Source of the DNA: Balaenoptera acutorostrata
Lineage: Eukaryota; Chordata; Mammalia; Artiodactyla; Balaenopteridae
Direction: 5' to 3'
Assembly: GCF_949987535.1 (NCBI RefSeq)
Contig: NW_026645836.1
Location: 62,001 to 126,000 of the forward strand
DNA length: 64,000 nt
The translations under genes were made by a program, and so were the position numbers. Below, one piece after another: positions 11,471 through 24,722 of the stretch. The notes below the pieces were generated by a model, which was not told where the DNA came from, searched no databases, and was given only the letters and a program-made list of their open reading frames with translations. Position 1 is the first letter of the stretch, and each line of letters begins with the position of its first letter.

Positions 11471-14400
11471 CAAGAAATCACATTAGGATTCTCTTTTTAA
11501 CCTGTTCCGTAAAACACTAGTGCTTAGGAAATCTATTGGAGGCAGAAGCAGTCAAGGGTAGCTTAGGGTTAGGGTTAGGGTTAGGGTACGGCTTAGGGTA
11601 CGGGTTCGGGGAAGGGTTCGGGTAGGGCGTAGGGTATGGGTTAGGGTTAGGGTTAGGGTTAGTGTTAGGGTTAGGGCTCGGTTTAGGCTACGGGTTAGGA
11701 TTAGGGTACGCGTTAGTGTTAGGGTAGGGGTTAGGGTTAGGGTACGCGATAGGGTGAGGTTAGTTATTAAACCTATCCCACTCTCTAGATACCCCTTAGC
11801 ACGTAAAGGAATATTATTTGGGGGTCCAGCCATGGAGAAGAGTTTAGACACGAGGAGAACATAAGGAACACACCCATTATCAAGAAATCACATTAGGATT
11901 CTCTTTTTAACCTGTTCCTTAAAACACTAGTGCTTAGGAAATCTATTGGAGGCAGAAGAAGTCAAGGGTAGCTTAGTGTTAGGGTTAGGGTTAGGGTACG
12001 GCTTAGGGTTCGGTTTCGGGGAGGGGTTCGGGTAGGGCGTAGTGTATGGGTTAGGGTTAGGGTTAGGGTTAGTGTTAGGGTTAGGGCTCGGTTTAGGGTA
12101 CGGGTTAGGATTAGGGTACGCGTTAGGGTTAGGGTAGGGGTTAGGGTTAGGGTATGCGATAGGGTGAGGTTAGTTATTAAACCTATCACACTCTCTAGAT
12201 ACCCCTTAGCACGTAAAGGAATATTATTTGTGGGTCCAGCCATGGAGAAGAGTTTAGACACTAGGAGAAGATAAGGAACACACCCATTATCACGAAATCA
12301 CATTAGGATTCTCTTTTTAACCTGTTCCTTAAAACACTAGTGCTTAGGAAATCTATTGGTGGCAGAAACACTCAAGGGTAGCTTAGGGTTAGGGTGAGGG
12401 TTAGGGTACGGCTTAGGGTACAGTTTCGGGGAGGGGTTCGGGTAGGGCGTAGGGTATGGGTTAGGGTTAGGGTTAGTGTTAGGGTTAGGGCTCGGTTTAG
12501 GGTACGGGTTAGGATTAGGGTACGCGTTAGGGTTAGGGTAGGGGTTAGGGTTAGGGTATGCGATAGGGTGAGGTTAGTTATTAAACCTATCACACTCTCT
12601 AGATACCCCTTAGCACGTAAAGGAATATTATTTGTGGGTCCAGCCATGGAGAAGAGTTTAGACACTAGGAGAAGATAAGGAACACACCCATTATCACGAA
12701 ATCACATTAGGATTCTCTTTTAAACCTGTTCCTTAAAACACTAGTGCTTAGGAAATCTATTGGTGGCAGAAGCACTCAAGGGTAGCTTAGGGTTAGGGTT
12801 AGGGTTAGGGTGAGGGTTAGGGTACGGCTTAGGGTACGGGTTCGGGTAGGGCGTAGGGTATGGGTTAGGGTTAGGGTTAGTGTTAGGGTTAGGGCTCGGT
12901 TTAGGGTACGGGTTAGGATTAGGGTACGGGTTAGGATTAGTGTACGCGTTAGGGTTAGGGTAGGTGTTAGGGTTAGGGTACGCGTTAGGGTGAGGGTAGT
13001 TATTAAACCTATCCCACTCTCTAGATACCCCCTAGCACGTAAAGGAATATTATTTGGTGGTCCAGCCATGGAGAAGAGTTTAGACACTAGGAGAAGATAA
13101 GGAACACACGCATTATCAAGAAATCACATTAGGATTCTCTTTTTAACCTGTTCCTTAAAACACTAGTACTTAGGAAATCTCTTGGAGGCAGAAGCAGTCA
13201 AGGGTAGCTTAGTGTTAGGGTTAGGGTTAGGGTGAGGGTTAGGGTACGGCTTGGGTACGGGTTCGGGGAGGAGTTCGGGTAGGGCGTAGGGTATGGGTTA
13301 GGGTTAGGGTTAGGGTTAGTGTTAGGGTTAGGGCTCGTTTTGGGTACGGGTTAGGATTAGGGTACGCGTTAGTGTTAGGGTAGGGGTTAGGGTTAGGGTA
13401 CGCGATAGGGTGAGGTTAGTTATTAAACCTATCCCACTCTCTAGATACCCCTTAGCACGGAAAGGAATATTATTTGGGGGTCCAGCCATGGAGAAGAGTT
13501 TAGACACGAGGAGAAGATAAGGAACACACCCATTATCAACAAATCACATTAGGATCCTCTTTTTAACCTGTTCCTTAAAACACTAGTGCTTAGGAAATCT
13601 ATTGGAGGCAGAAGCCGTCAAGGGTAGCTTAGGTTTAGGGTTAGGGTTAGGGTGAGGGTGAGGGTTAGGGTACGGCTTAGGGTACGGGTTCAGGGAGGGG
13701 TTCGGGTAGGGCGTAGGGTATGGGTTAGGGTTAGGGTTAGTGTTAGGGTTCGGGCTCGGTTTAGGGTACGGGTTAGGATTAGGGTACGCGTTAGTGTTAG
13801 GGTAGGGGTTAGGGTTAGGTTACGCTTTAGGGTGAGGTTAGTTATTAAACCTATCCCACTCTCTAGATACCCCTTAGCACGTAAAGGAATATTATTTGGG
13901 GGTCCAGCCATGGAGAAGAGTTTAGACACTAGGAGAAGATAAGGAGCACACCCATTATCAAGAAATCACATTAGGATTCTCTTTTTAACCTGTACCTTAA
14001 AACACTAGTGCTTAGGAAATCTATTGGTGGCAGAAGCACTCAAGTGTAGCTTAGGGTTAGAGTTAGGGTTAGGGTGAGGGTTAGGGTACGGCTTAGGGTA
14101 CAGGTTCGGGGAGGGGTTCGGGTAGGGCGTAGGGTATGGGTTAGGGTTAGGGTTAGGGTTAGTGTTAGGGTTAGGGCTCGGTTTAGGCTACGGTTTAGGA
14201 TTAGGGTACGCGTTAGTGTTAGGGTAGAGGTTAGGGTTAGGGTACGCGATAGGGTGAGGTTAGTTATTAAACCTATCCCACTCTCTAGATACCCCTTAGC
14301 ACGTAAAGGAATATTATTTGGGGGTCCAGCCATGGAGAAGAGTTTAGACACGAGGAGAAGATAAGGAACACACCCATTATCAAGAAATCACATTAGGATT

Positions 14401-15480
14401 CTCTTTTTAACCTGTTCCTTAAAACACTAGTGCTTAGGAAATCTATTGGTGGCAGAAGCACTCAAGGGTAGCTTAGGGTTAGGGTTAGGGTTAGGGTGAG
14501 GGTTAGGGTACGGCTTAGGGTACGGGTTCGGGTAGGGCGTAGGGTATGGGTTAGGGTTAGGGTTAGTGTTAGGGTTAGGGCTCGGTTTAGGGTACGGGTT
14601 AGGATTAGGGTACGCGTTAGGGTTAGGTTAGGTGTTAGGGTTAGGGTACGCGTTAGGGTGAGGGTAGTTATTAAACCTATCCCACTCTCTAGATACCCCC
14701 TAGCACGTAAAGGAATATTATTTGGGGGTCCAGCCATGGAGAAGAGTTTAGACACGAGGAGAAGATAAGGAGCACACCCATTATCAAGAAATCACATTAG
14801 GATCCTCTTTTTAACCTGTTCCTTAAAACACTAGTGCTTAGGAAATCTATTGGAGGCAGAAGCAGTCAAGGGTAGCTTAGTGTTAGGGTTAGAGTTAGGG
14901 GGAGGGTTAGGGTACGGCTTAGGGTACGGGTTCGGGGAGGGGTTTGGGTAGGGCGTAGGGTATGGGTTAGGGTTAGGGTTAGGTTTAGTGTTAGTGTAAG
15001 GGCTCGGTTTAGGGTACGGGTTAGGATTAGGATACGCGTTAGGGTTAGGGTAGCGGTTAGGTTTAGGGTACGCTTTAGGGTGAGAGTAGTTATTAAACCT
15101 ATCCCACTCTCTAGATACCCCTTAGCACGTAAAAGAATATTATTTGGGGGTCCAGCCATGGAGAAGAGCTTAGACACTAGGAGAAGATAAGGAACACACC
15201 CATTATCAAGAAATCACATTAGGATTCTCTTTTTAACCTGTTCCTTAAAACACTAGTGCTTAGGAAATCTATTGGAGGCAGAAGCAGTCAAGGGTAGCTT
15301 AGGGTTAGGGTTAGGGTTAGGGTACGGCTTAGGGTTCGGTTTCGGGGAGGGGTTCGGGTAGGGCGTAGTGTATGGGTTAGGGTTAGGGTTAGGGTTAGTG
15401 TTAGGGTTAGGGCTCGGTTTAGGGTACGGGTTAGGATTAGGGTACGCGTTAGGGTTAGGGTAGGGGTTAGGGTTAGGGTA
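11471..15480 (+). repeat. Mosaic monomers without a clear higher-order period
   Basis: About ten monomers mix variants seen elsewhere. The one ending at 12665 is the shortest normal type (404 bp). Those ending at 13087 and 14755 lack the GAGGGG-containing hexamers. The one ending at 13507 has two 1-bp deletions in half B (about 13252 and 13340), giving 420 bp. CCCCCTAGCACG replaces CCCCTTAGCACG in two of them. It looks like a recombination boundary between the left super-repeat and the block at 15.5 kb. Confidence 0.7.
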
Positions 15481-17133
15481 TGCGATAGGGTGAGGTTATT
15501 TATTAAACCTATCCCACTCTCTAGATACCCCTTAGCACGTAAAGGAATATTATTTGTGGGTCCAGCCATGGAGAAGAGTTTAGACACTAGGAGAAGATAA
15601 GGAACACACCCATTATCACGAAATCACATTAGGATTCTCTTTTTAACCTGTTCCTTAAAACACTAGTGCTGAGGAAATCTATTGGTGGCAGAAGCACTCA
15701 AGGGTAGCTTAGGGTTAGGGTTAGGGTTAGGGTGAGGGTTAGGGTACGGCTTAGGGTACGGGTTCGGGGAGGGGTTCGGGTAGGGCGTAGGGTATGGGTT
15801 AGGGTTAGGGTTAGGGTTAGTGTTAGGGTTAGGGCTCGGTTTAGGGTACGGTTTAGGATTAGGGTACGCGTTAGGGTTAGGGTAGGGGTTAGGGTTAGGG
15901 TACGCGTTAGGGTGAGGGTAGTTATTAAACCTATCACACTCTCTAGATACCCCTTAGCACGTAAAGGAATATTATTTGGGGGTCCAGCCATGGAGAAGAG
16001 CTTAGACACTAGGAGAAGATAAGGAACACACCCATTATCAAGAAATCACATTAGGAATCTCTTTTTAACCTGTTCCTTAAAACACTAGTGCTTAGGAAAT
16101 CTATTGGAGGCAGAAGCAGTCAAGGGTAGCTTAGGGTTAGGGTTAGGTTTAGGGTGAGGGTTAGGGTACGGCTTAGGGTACGGGTTCGGGGAGGGGTTCG
16201 GGTAGGGCGTAGGGTATGGTTTAGGGTTAGGGTTAGGGTTAGTGTTAGGGTTAGGGCTCGGTTTAGGGTACGGGTTAGGATTAGGGTACGCGTTAGTGTT
16301 AGGGTAGGGGTTAGGGTAAGGGTACGCGATAGGGTGAGGTTAGTTATTAAACCTATCACACTCTCTAGATACCCCTTAGCACGTAAAGGAATATTATTTG
16401 GGGGTCCAGCCATGGAGAAGAGTTTAGACACTAGGAGAAGATAAGGAACACACCCATTATCACGAAATCACATTAGGATTCTCTTTTTAACCTGTTCCTT
16501 AAAACACTAGTGCTTAGGAAATCTATTGGTGGCAGAAGCACTCAAGGGTAGCTTAGGGTTAGGGTTAGGGTTAGGGTGAGGGTTAGGGTACGGCTTAGGG
16601 TACGGGTTCGGGTAGGGCGTAGGGTATGGGTTAGGGTTAGGGTTAGGGTTAGTGTTAGGGTTAGGGCTCGGTTTAGGGTACGGGTTAGGATTAGGGTACG
16701 CGTTAGGGTTAGGGTAGGGGTTAGGGTTAGGGTACGCGTTAGGGTGAGGGTAGTTATTAAACCTATCACACTCTCTAGATACCCCTTAGCACGTAAAGGA
16801 ATATTATTTGGGGGTCCATCCATGGAGAAGAGTTTAGACACGAGGAGAAGATAAGGAACACACCCATTATCAAGAAATCACATTAGGATTCTCTTTTTAA
16901 CCTGTTCCTTAAAACACTACTGCTTAGGAAATCTATTGGAGGCAGAAGCAGTCAAGGGTAGCTTAGGGTTAGGGTTAGGGTTAGGGTACGGCTTAGGGTA
17001 CGGGTTCGGGGAGGGGTTCGGGTAGGGCGTAGGGTATGGGTTAGGGTTAGGGTTAGGGTTACTGTTAGGGTTAGGGCTCGGTTTAGGGTACGGGTTAGGA
17101 ATAGGGTACGCGTTAGGGTTAGGGTAGGGGTTA
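15470..17133 (+). repeat. 1664-bp four-monomer repeat, copy 1
   Basis: Four monomers repeat at an offset of 1664 bp. Shared private marks are TGCTGAGGAAATC (about 15669 and 17333), TTAGGAATCTC (about 16051 and 17715) and CACTACTGCTT (about 16915 and 18579). Ends are approximate to within tens of bases because flanking monomers are also similar. Confidence 0.85.
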
Positions 17134-18797
17134 GGGTTAGGGTATGCGATAGGGTGAGGTTATTTATTAAACCTATCACACTCTCTAGATACCCCTTAGC
17201 ACGTAAAGGAATATTATTTGGGGGTCCAGCCATGGAGAAGAGTTTAGACACTAGGAGAAGATAAGGAACACACCCATTATCACGAAATCACATTAGGATT
17301 CTCTTTTTAACCTGTTCCTTAAAACACTAGTGCTGAGGAAATCTATTGGTGGCAGAAGCACTCAAGGGTAGCTTAGGGTTAGGGTTAGGGTTAGGGTGAG
17401 GGTTAGGGTACGGCTTAGGGTACGGGTTCGGGGAGGGGTTCGGGTAGGGCGTAGGGTATGGGTTAGGGTTAGGGTTAGGGTTAGTGTTAGGGTTAGGGCT
17501 CGGTTTAGGGTACGGTTTAGGATTAGGGTACGCGTTAGGGTTAGGGTAGGGGTTAGGGTTAGGGTACGCGTTAGGGTGAGGGTAGTTATTAAACCTATCA
17601 CACTCTCTAGATACCCCTTAGCACGTAAAGGAATATTATTTGGGGGTCCAGCCATGGAGAAGAGCTTAGACACTAGGAGAAGATAAGGAACACACCCATT
17701 ATCAAGAAATCACATTAGGAATCTCTTTTTAACCTGTTCCTTAAAACACTAGTGCTTAGGAAATCTATTGGAGGCAGAAGCAGTCAAGGGTAGCTTAGGG
17801 TTAGGGTTAGGTTTAGGGTGAGGGTTAGGGTACGGCTTAGGGTACGGGTTCGGGGAGGGGTTCGGGTAGGGCGTAGGGTATGGTTTAGGGTTAGGGTTAG
17901 GGTTAGTGTTAGGGTTAGGGCTCGGTTTAGGGTACGGGTTAGGATTAGGGTACGCGTTAGTGTTAGGGTAGGGGTTAGGGTAAGGGTACGCGATAGGGTG
18001 AGGTTAGTTATTAAACCTATCACACTCTCTAGATACCCCTTAGCACGTAAAGGAATATTATTTGGGGGTCCAGCCATGGAGAAGAGTTTAGACACTAGGA
18101 GAAGATAAGGAACACACCCATTATCACGAAATCACATTAGGATTCTCTTTTTAACCTGTTCCTTAAAACACTAGTGCTTAGGAAATCTATTGGTGGCAGA
18201 AGCACTCAAGGGTAGCTTAGGGTTAGGGTTAGGGTTAGGGTGAGGGTTAGGGTACGGCTTAGGGTACGGGTTCGGGTAGGGCGTAGGGTATGGGTTAGGG
18301 TTAGGGTTAGGGTTAGTGTTAGGGTTAGGGCTCGGTTTAGGGTACGGGTTAGGATTAGGGTACGCGTTAGGGTTAGGGTAGGGGTTAGGGTTAGGGTACG
18401 CGTTAGGGTGAGGGTAGTTATTAAACCTATCACACTCTCTAGATACCCCTTAGCACGTAAAGGAATATTATTTGGGGGTCCATCCATGGAGAAGAGTTTA
18501 GACACGAGGAGAAGATAAGGAACACACCCATTATCAAGAAATCACATTAGGATTCTCTTTTTAACCTGTTCCTTAAAACACTACTGCTTAGGAAATCTAT
18601 TGGAGGCAGAAGCAGTCAAGGGCAGCTTAGGGTTAGGGTTAGGGTTAGGGTACGGCTTAGGGTACGGGTTCGGGGAGGGGTTCGGGTAGGGCGTAGGGTA
18701 TGGGTTAGGGTTAGGGTTAGGGTTACTGTTAGGGTTAGGGCTCGGTTTAGGGTACGGGTTAGGAATAGGGTAGGCGTTAGGGTTAGGGTAGGGGTTA
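17134..18797 (+). repeat. 1664-bp four-monomer repeat, copy 2
   Basis: This is the second tandem copy of 15470-17133, almost identical by eye. It ends near 18.8 kb, where the B half switches from the TATGCGATAGGG to the TACGCGTTAGGG ending. Confidence 0.85.
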
Positions 18798-21700
18798 GGG
18801 TTAGGGTACGCGTTAGGGTGAGGGTAGTTATTAAACCTATCCCACTCTCTAGATACCCCTTAGCACGTAAAGGAATATTATTTGGGGGTCCAGCCATGGA
18901 GAAGAGTTTAGACACTAGGAGAAGATAAGGAGCACACCCATTATCAAGAAATCACATTAGGATTCTCTTTTTAACCTGTACCTTAAAACACTAGTGCTTA
19001 GAAAATCTATTGGAGGCAGAAGCAGTCAAGGGTAGCTTAGGGATAGGGTTAGGGTGAGGGTGAGGGTTAGGGTACGGCTTAGGGTACGGGTTCGGGGAGG
19101 GGTTCGGGTAGGGCGTAGGGTATGGGTTAGGGTTACGGTTAGGGCTAGTGTTAGGGTTAGGGCTCGGTTTAGGGCACGGGTTAGGATTAGGGTACGCGTT
19201 AGTGTTAGGGTAGCGGTTAGGGTTATGCTACGCACTAGGGTGAGGGTAGTTATTAAACCTATCCAACTCTCTAGATACCCCTTAGCACGTAAAGAATATT
19301 ATTTGGGGGTCCAGCCATGGAGAAGAGCTTAGACACTAGGAGAAGATAAGGAACACACCCATTATCAACAAATCACTTTAGGATTCTCTATTTAACCTGT
19401 TCCTTAAAACACTAGTGCTTAGGAAATCTATTGGTGGCAGAAGCAGTCAAGGGTAGCTTAGGGTTGGGGTTAGGGTTAGGGTGAGGGTTAGGGTATGGCT
19501 TAAGGTACGGGTTCGGGGAGGGGTTCGGGTAGGGCCTAGGGTATGGGTTAGGGTTAGGGTTAGTTTTAGCGTTCGGGCTCGGTTTAGAATACGGGTTAGG
19601 ATTAGGGTACGCGTTAGTGTTAGGGTAGGGTTTAGGGTTAGGTTACGCTTTAGGGTGAGGTTAGTTATTAAACCTATCCCACTCTCTAGATACCCCTTAG
19701 CACGTAAAGGAATATTATTTGGGGGTCCAGCCATGGAGAAGAGTTTAGACACTAGGAGAAGATAAGGAGCACACCCATTATCAAGAAATCACATTAGGAT
19801 TCTCTTTTTAACCTGTACCTTAAAACACTAGTGCTTAGGAAATCTATTGGTGGCAGAAGCAGTCAAGGGTAGCTTAGGTTTAGGGTTAGGGTTAGGGTGA
19901 GGGTTAGGGTACGGCTTAGGGTACGGGTTCGGGGAGGGGTTCGGGTAGGGCGTAGGGTATGGGTTAGGGTTAGGGTTAGGGTTAGTGTTAGGGTTAGGGC
20001 TCGGTTTAGGGTACGGGTTAGGATTACGGTACGCGTTAGTGTTAGGGTAGGGGTTAGGGTTAGGATATGCGATAGGGTGAGGTTACTTATTAAACCTATC
20101 CCACTCTCTAGATACCCCTTAGCACGTAAAGGAATATTATTTGGGGGTCCAGCCATGGAGAAGAGTTTAGACACTAGGAGAAGATAAGGAACACACCCAT
20201 TATCAAGAAATCACATTAGGATTCTCTTTTTAACCTGTTCCTTAAAACACTAGAGCTTAGGAAATCTATTGGAGGCAGAAGCAGTCAAGAGTAGCTTAGG
20301 GTTAGGGTTAGGGTTAGGGTGAGGGTTAGGGTATGGCTTAGGGTACGGGTTCGGGTAGGGCGTAGGGTATGGGTTAGGGTTAGGGTTAGTGTTAGGGTTC
20401 GGGCTCGGTTTAGGGTACGGGTTAGGATTAGGGTACGCGTTAGTGTTAGGGTAGGGGTTAGGGTTATGGTACGCACTAGGGTGAGGGTAGTTATTAAACC
20501 TATCCCACTCTCTAGATACCCCTTAGCACGTAAAGGAATATTATTTGGGGGTCCAGCCATGGAGAAGAGTTTAGACACTAGGAGAAGATAAGGAACACAA
20601 CCATTATCAAGAAATCACATTAGGATTCTCTTTTTAACCTGTTCCTTAAAACACTAGTGCTTAGGAAATCTATTGGAGGCAGAAGCAATCAAGGGTAGCT
20701 TAGGGTTAGGGTTAGAGTTAGGGTGAGGGTTAGGGTACGGCTTAGGGTACGGGTTCGGGGAGGGGTTTGGGTAGGGCGTAGGGTATGGGTTAGGGTTAGG
20801 GTTAGGGTTAGTGTTAGTGTTAGGGCTCGTTTTAGGGTACGGGTTAGGATTAGGGTACGCGTTATGGTTAGGGTAGCGGTTAGGGTTAGGGTACGCTTTA
20901 GGCTGAGGTTAGTTATTAAACCTATCCCACTCTCTAGATACCCCTTAGCACGTAAAGGAATATTATTTGGGGGTCCAGCCATGGAGAAGAGCTTAGACAC
21001 TAGGAGAAGATAAGGAACACACCCATTATCAAGAAATCACATTAGGATTCTCTTTTTAACCTGTTCCTTAAAACACTAGTGCTTAGGAAATCTATTGGAG
21101 GCAGAAGCAGTCAAGGGTAGCTTAGGGTTAGGGTTAGGGTTAGGGTATGGCTTAGGGTACGGGTTCGGGGAGGGGTTCGGGTAGGGCGTAGTGTATGGGT
21201 TAGGGTTAGCGTTAGGGTTAGTGTTAGGGTTAGGGCTCGGTTTAGGGTACGGGTTAGGATTAGGGTATGCGTTAGGGTTAGGGTAGGGGTTATGGTTAGG
21301 ATATGCGATAGGGTGAGGTTACTTATTAAACCTATCCCACTCTCTAGATACCCCTTAGCACGTAAAGGAATATTATTTGGGGGTCCAGCCATGGAGAAGA
21401 GTTTAGACACTAGGAGAAGATAAGGAACACACCCATTATCAAGAAATCACATTAGGATTCTCTTTTTAACCTGTTCCTTAAAACACTGGTGCTTAGGAAA
21501 TCTATTGGAGGCAGAAGCAGTCAAGAGTAGCTTAGGGTTAGGGTGAGGGTTAGGGTGAGGGTTAGGGTATGGCTTAGGGTACGGGTTCGGGTAGGGCGTA
21601 GGGTATGGGTTAGGGTTAGGGTTAGGGTTAGTGTTAGGGTTAGGGCTCGGTTTAGGGTACCGGTTAGGATTAGGGTACGCGTTAGGGTTAGGGTAGGGGT

Positions 21701-22230
21701 TAGGGTTAGCGTACGCGTTAGGGTGAGGGTAGTTATTAAACCTATCACACTCTCTAGATGCCCCTTAGCATGTAAAGGAATATTATTTGGGGGTCCAGCC
21801 ATGGAGAAGAGTTTAGACACGAGGAGAAGATAAGGAACACACCCATTATCAAGAAATCACATTAGGATTCTCTTTTTAACCTGTTCCTTAAAACACTAGT
21901 GCTTAGGAAATCTATTGGAGGCAGAAGCAGTCAAGGGTAGTTTAGGGTTAGGTTTAGGGTTAGGGTACGGCTTAGGGTACGGGTTCGGGGACGGGTTCGG
22001 GTAGGGCGTAGGGTATGGGTTAGGGTTAGGGTTAGGGTAAGTGTTAGGGTTAGGGCTCGGTTTAGGGTACGGGTTAGGATTAGGGTATGCGTTAGGGTTA
22101 GGGTAGGTGTTAGGGTTAGGGTACGCATTAGGGTGAGGGTAGTTATTAAACCTATCCCACTCTCTAGATACCCCCTAGCACGTAAAGGAATATTATTTGG
22201 GGGTCCAGCCATGGAGAAGTTTTTAGACAC

Positions 22231-22579
22231 TAGGAAAATATAAGGAACACACCCATTATCACGAAATCACATTAGGATTCTCTTTTTACCTGTTCCTTAA
22301 AACACTAGTGCTTAGGAAATCAATTGGAGGCAGAAGCAGTCAAGGGTAGCTTAGGGTTAGGGTTAGGGTTAGGGTTAGGGTTAGGGTTAGGGTTAGGGTT
22401 CGGGCTCGGTTTAGGGTACGGGTTAGGATTAGGGTACGCGTTAGTGTTAGGGTAGGGGTTAGGGTTATGGTACGCACTAGGGTGAGGGTAGTTATTAAAC
22501 CTATCCCACTCTCTAGATACCCCTGAGCACGTAAAGGAATATTATTTGGGGGTCCAGCCATGGAGAAGAGTTTAGACAC
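22231..22579 (+). repeat. Contracted 349-bp monomer
   Basis: Half B has lost ten hexamers relative to a 410-bp monomer, from the first TTAGGG run straight into TTCGGGCTCGG. Half A has a separate 1-bp deletion at about 22288 (CTTTTTACC). Together these explain the 61-bp difference. The loss lies between two perfect TTAGGG runs, as expected for slippage or recombination between them. Confidence 0.85.
22351..22398 (+). repeat. Longest perfect telomeric run, (TTAGGG)8
   Basis: Eight uninterrupted TTAGGG hexamers were created by the fusion of two shorter runs in the contracted monomer. Elsewhere the perfect runs I saw are usually three to five units. It is a natural G-quadruplex and TRF-binding candidate. 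Confidence 0.9.
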
Positions 22580-24722
22580 TAGGAGAAGATAAGGAACACA
22601 CCCATTATCAAGAAATCACATTAGGATTCTCTTTTTAACCTGTTCCTTAAAACACTAGTGCTTAGGAAATCTATTGGAGGCAGAAGAAGTCAAGAGTAGC
22701 TTAGGGTTAGGGTTAGGGTTAGGGTGAGGGTTAGGGTATGGCTTAGGGTACGGGTTCGGGTAGGGCGTAGGGTATGGGTTAGGGTTAGGGTTAGGGTTAG
22801 TGTTAGGGTTAGGGCTCGGTTTAGGGTACGGGTTAGGATTAGGTTACGCGTTATGGTTAGGGTAGCGGTTAGGGTTAGGGTACGCTTTAGGCTGAGGTTA
22901 GTTATTAAACCTATCCCACTCTCTAGATAACCCTTAGCACGTAAAGGAATATTATTTGGGGGTCCAGCCATGGAGAAGAGCTTAGACACTAGGAGAAGAT
23001 AAGGAACACACCCATTATCAAGAAATCACATTAGGATTCTCTTTTTAACCTGTTCCTTAAAACACTAGTGCTTAGGAAATCTATTGGAGGCAGAAGCAGT
23101 CAAGGGTAGCTTAGGGTTAGGGTTAGGGTTAGGGTATGGCTTAGGGTACGGGTTCGGGGAGGGGTTCGGGTAGGGCGTAGTGTATGGGTTAGGGTTAGGG
23201 TTAGGGTTAGTGTTAGGGTTCGGGCTCGGTTTAGGGTACGGGGTAGGATTAGGGTACGCGTTAGGGTTAGGGTAGGGGTTAGGCTTAGGGTATGCGATAG
23301 GGTGAGGTTACTTATTAAACCTATCCCACTCTCTAGATACCCCTTAGCAGGTAAAGGAATATTATTTGGGGGTCCAGCCATGGAGAAGAGTTTACACACT
23401 AGGAGAAAATAAGGAACACACCCATTATCAAGAAATCACATTAGGATTCTCTTTTTAACCTGTTCCTTAAAACACTAGTGCTTAGGAAATCTATTGGAGG
23501 CAGAAGCAGTCAAGGGTAGCTTAGGTTTAGGGTTAGGGTTAGGGTGAGGGTTAGGGTATGGCTTAGGGTACGGGTTCGGGGAGGGGTTCGGGTAGGGCGT
23601 AGGGTATGGGTTAGGTTTAGGGTTAGGGTTAGTGTTAGGGTTAGGGCTCGGTTTAGGGTACGGGTTAGGATTAGGGTACGCGTTAGGGTTAGGGTAGGGG
23701 TTAGGGTTAGGGTACGCGTTAGGGTGAGGGTAGTTATTAAACCTATCCCACTCTCTAGATACCCCTGAGCACGTAAAGGAATATTATTTGGGGGTCCAGC
23801 CATGGAGAAGAGCTTAGACACTAGGAGAAGATAAGGAACACACCCATTATCAAGAAATCACATTAGGATTCTCTTTTTAACCTGTTCCTTAAAACACTAG
23901 TGCTTAGGAAATCTATTGGAGGCAGAAGCAGTCAAGGGTAGCTTAGGGTTAGGGTTAGGTTTAGGGTGAGGGTTAGGGTACGGCTTAGGGTACGGGTTCG
24001 GGGAGGGGTTCGGGTAGGGCGTAGGGTATGTGTTAGGGTTAGGGTTAGCGCTAGTGTTAGGGTTAGGGCTCGGTTTAGGGTACGGGTTAGGATTAGGGTA
24101 CGCGTTAGGGTTAAGATAGGGGTTAGGGTTAGGGTACGCGTTAGGGTGAGGGTAGTTATTAAACCTATCCCACTCTCTAGATACCCCTTAGCACGTAAAG
24201 GAATATTATTTGGGGGTCCAGCCATGGAGAAGAGTTTAGACACTAGGAGAAGATAAGGAACAAACCCATTATCAAGAAATCACATTAGGATTCTCTTTTT
24301 AACCTGTTCCTTAAAACACTAGTGCTTAGGAAATCTATTGGAGGCAGAAGCAGTCAAGGGTAGCTTAGGGTTAGGGTTAGGGTGAGGGTGAGGGTTAGGG
24401 TACGGATTAGGGTACAGGTTCGGGCAGGGGTTCGGGTAGGGCGTAGGGTATGGGTTAGGGTTATGGTTAGCGCTAGTGTTAGGGTTAGGGCTCGGTTTAG
24501 GGTACGGGTTAGGATTAGGGTACGCGTTAGGGTTAGGGTAGGGGTTAGGGTTAGGGTACGCTTTAGGGTGAGAGTAGTTATTAAACCTATCCCACTCTCT
24601 AGATACCCCTTAGCACGTAAAGGAATATTATTTGGGGGTCCAGCCATGGAGAAGAGCTTAGACACTAGGAGAAGATAAGGAACACACCCATTATCAAGAA
24701 ATCACATTAGGATTCTCTTTTT

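Larger units (their letters stand above)
18798..24708 (+). repeat. Irregular monomer stretch before the SINE domain
   Basis: About 14 monomers of several types have no perfect higher-order period. One contracted monomer lies at 22231-22579. The monomer ending at 19336 has a 1-bp deletion in half A (GTAAAGAATATT). The GAGCTTAGAC allele, later always linked to the SINE, first becomes frequent here (about 19326, 20989, 22978, 23811, 24656). I see nothing besides satellite. Confidence 0.75.
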
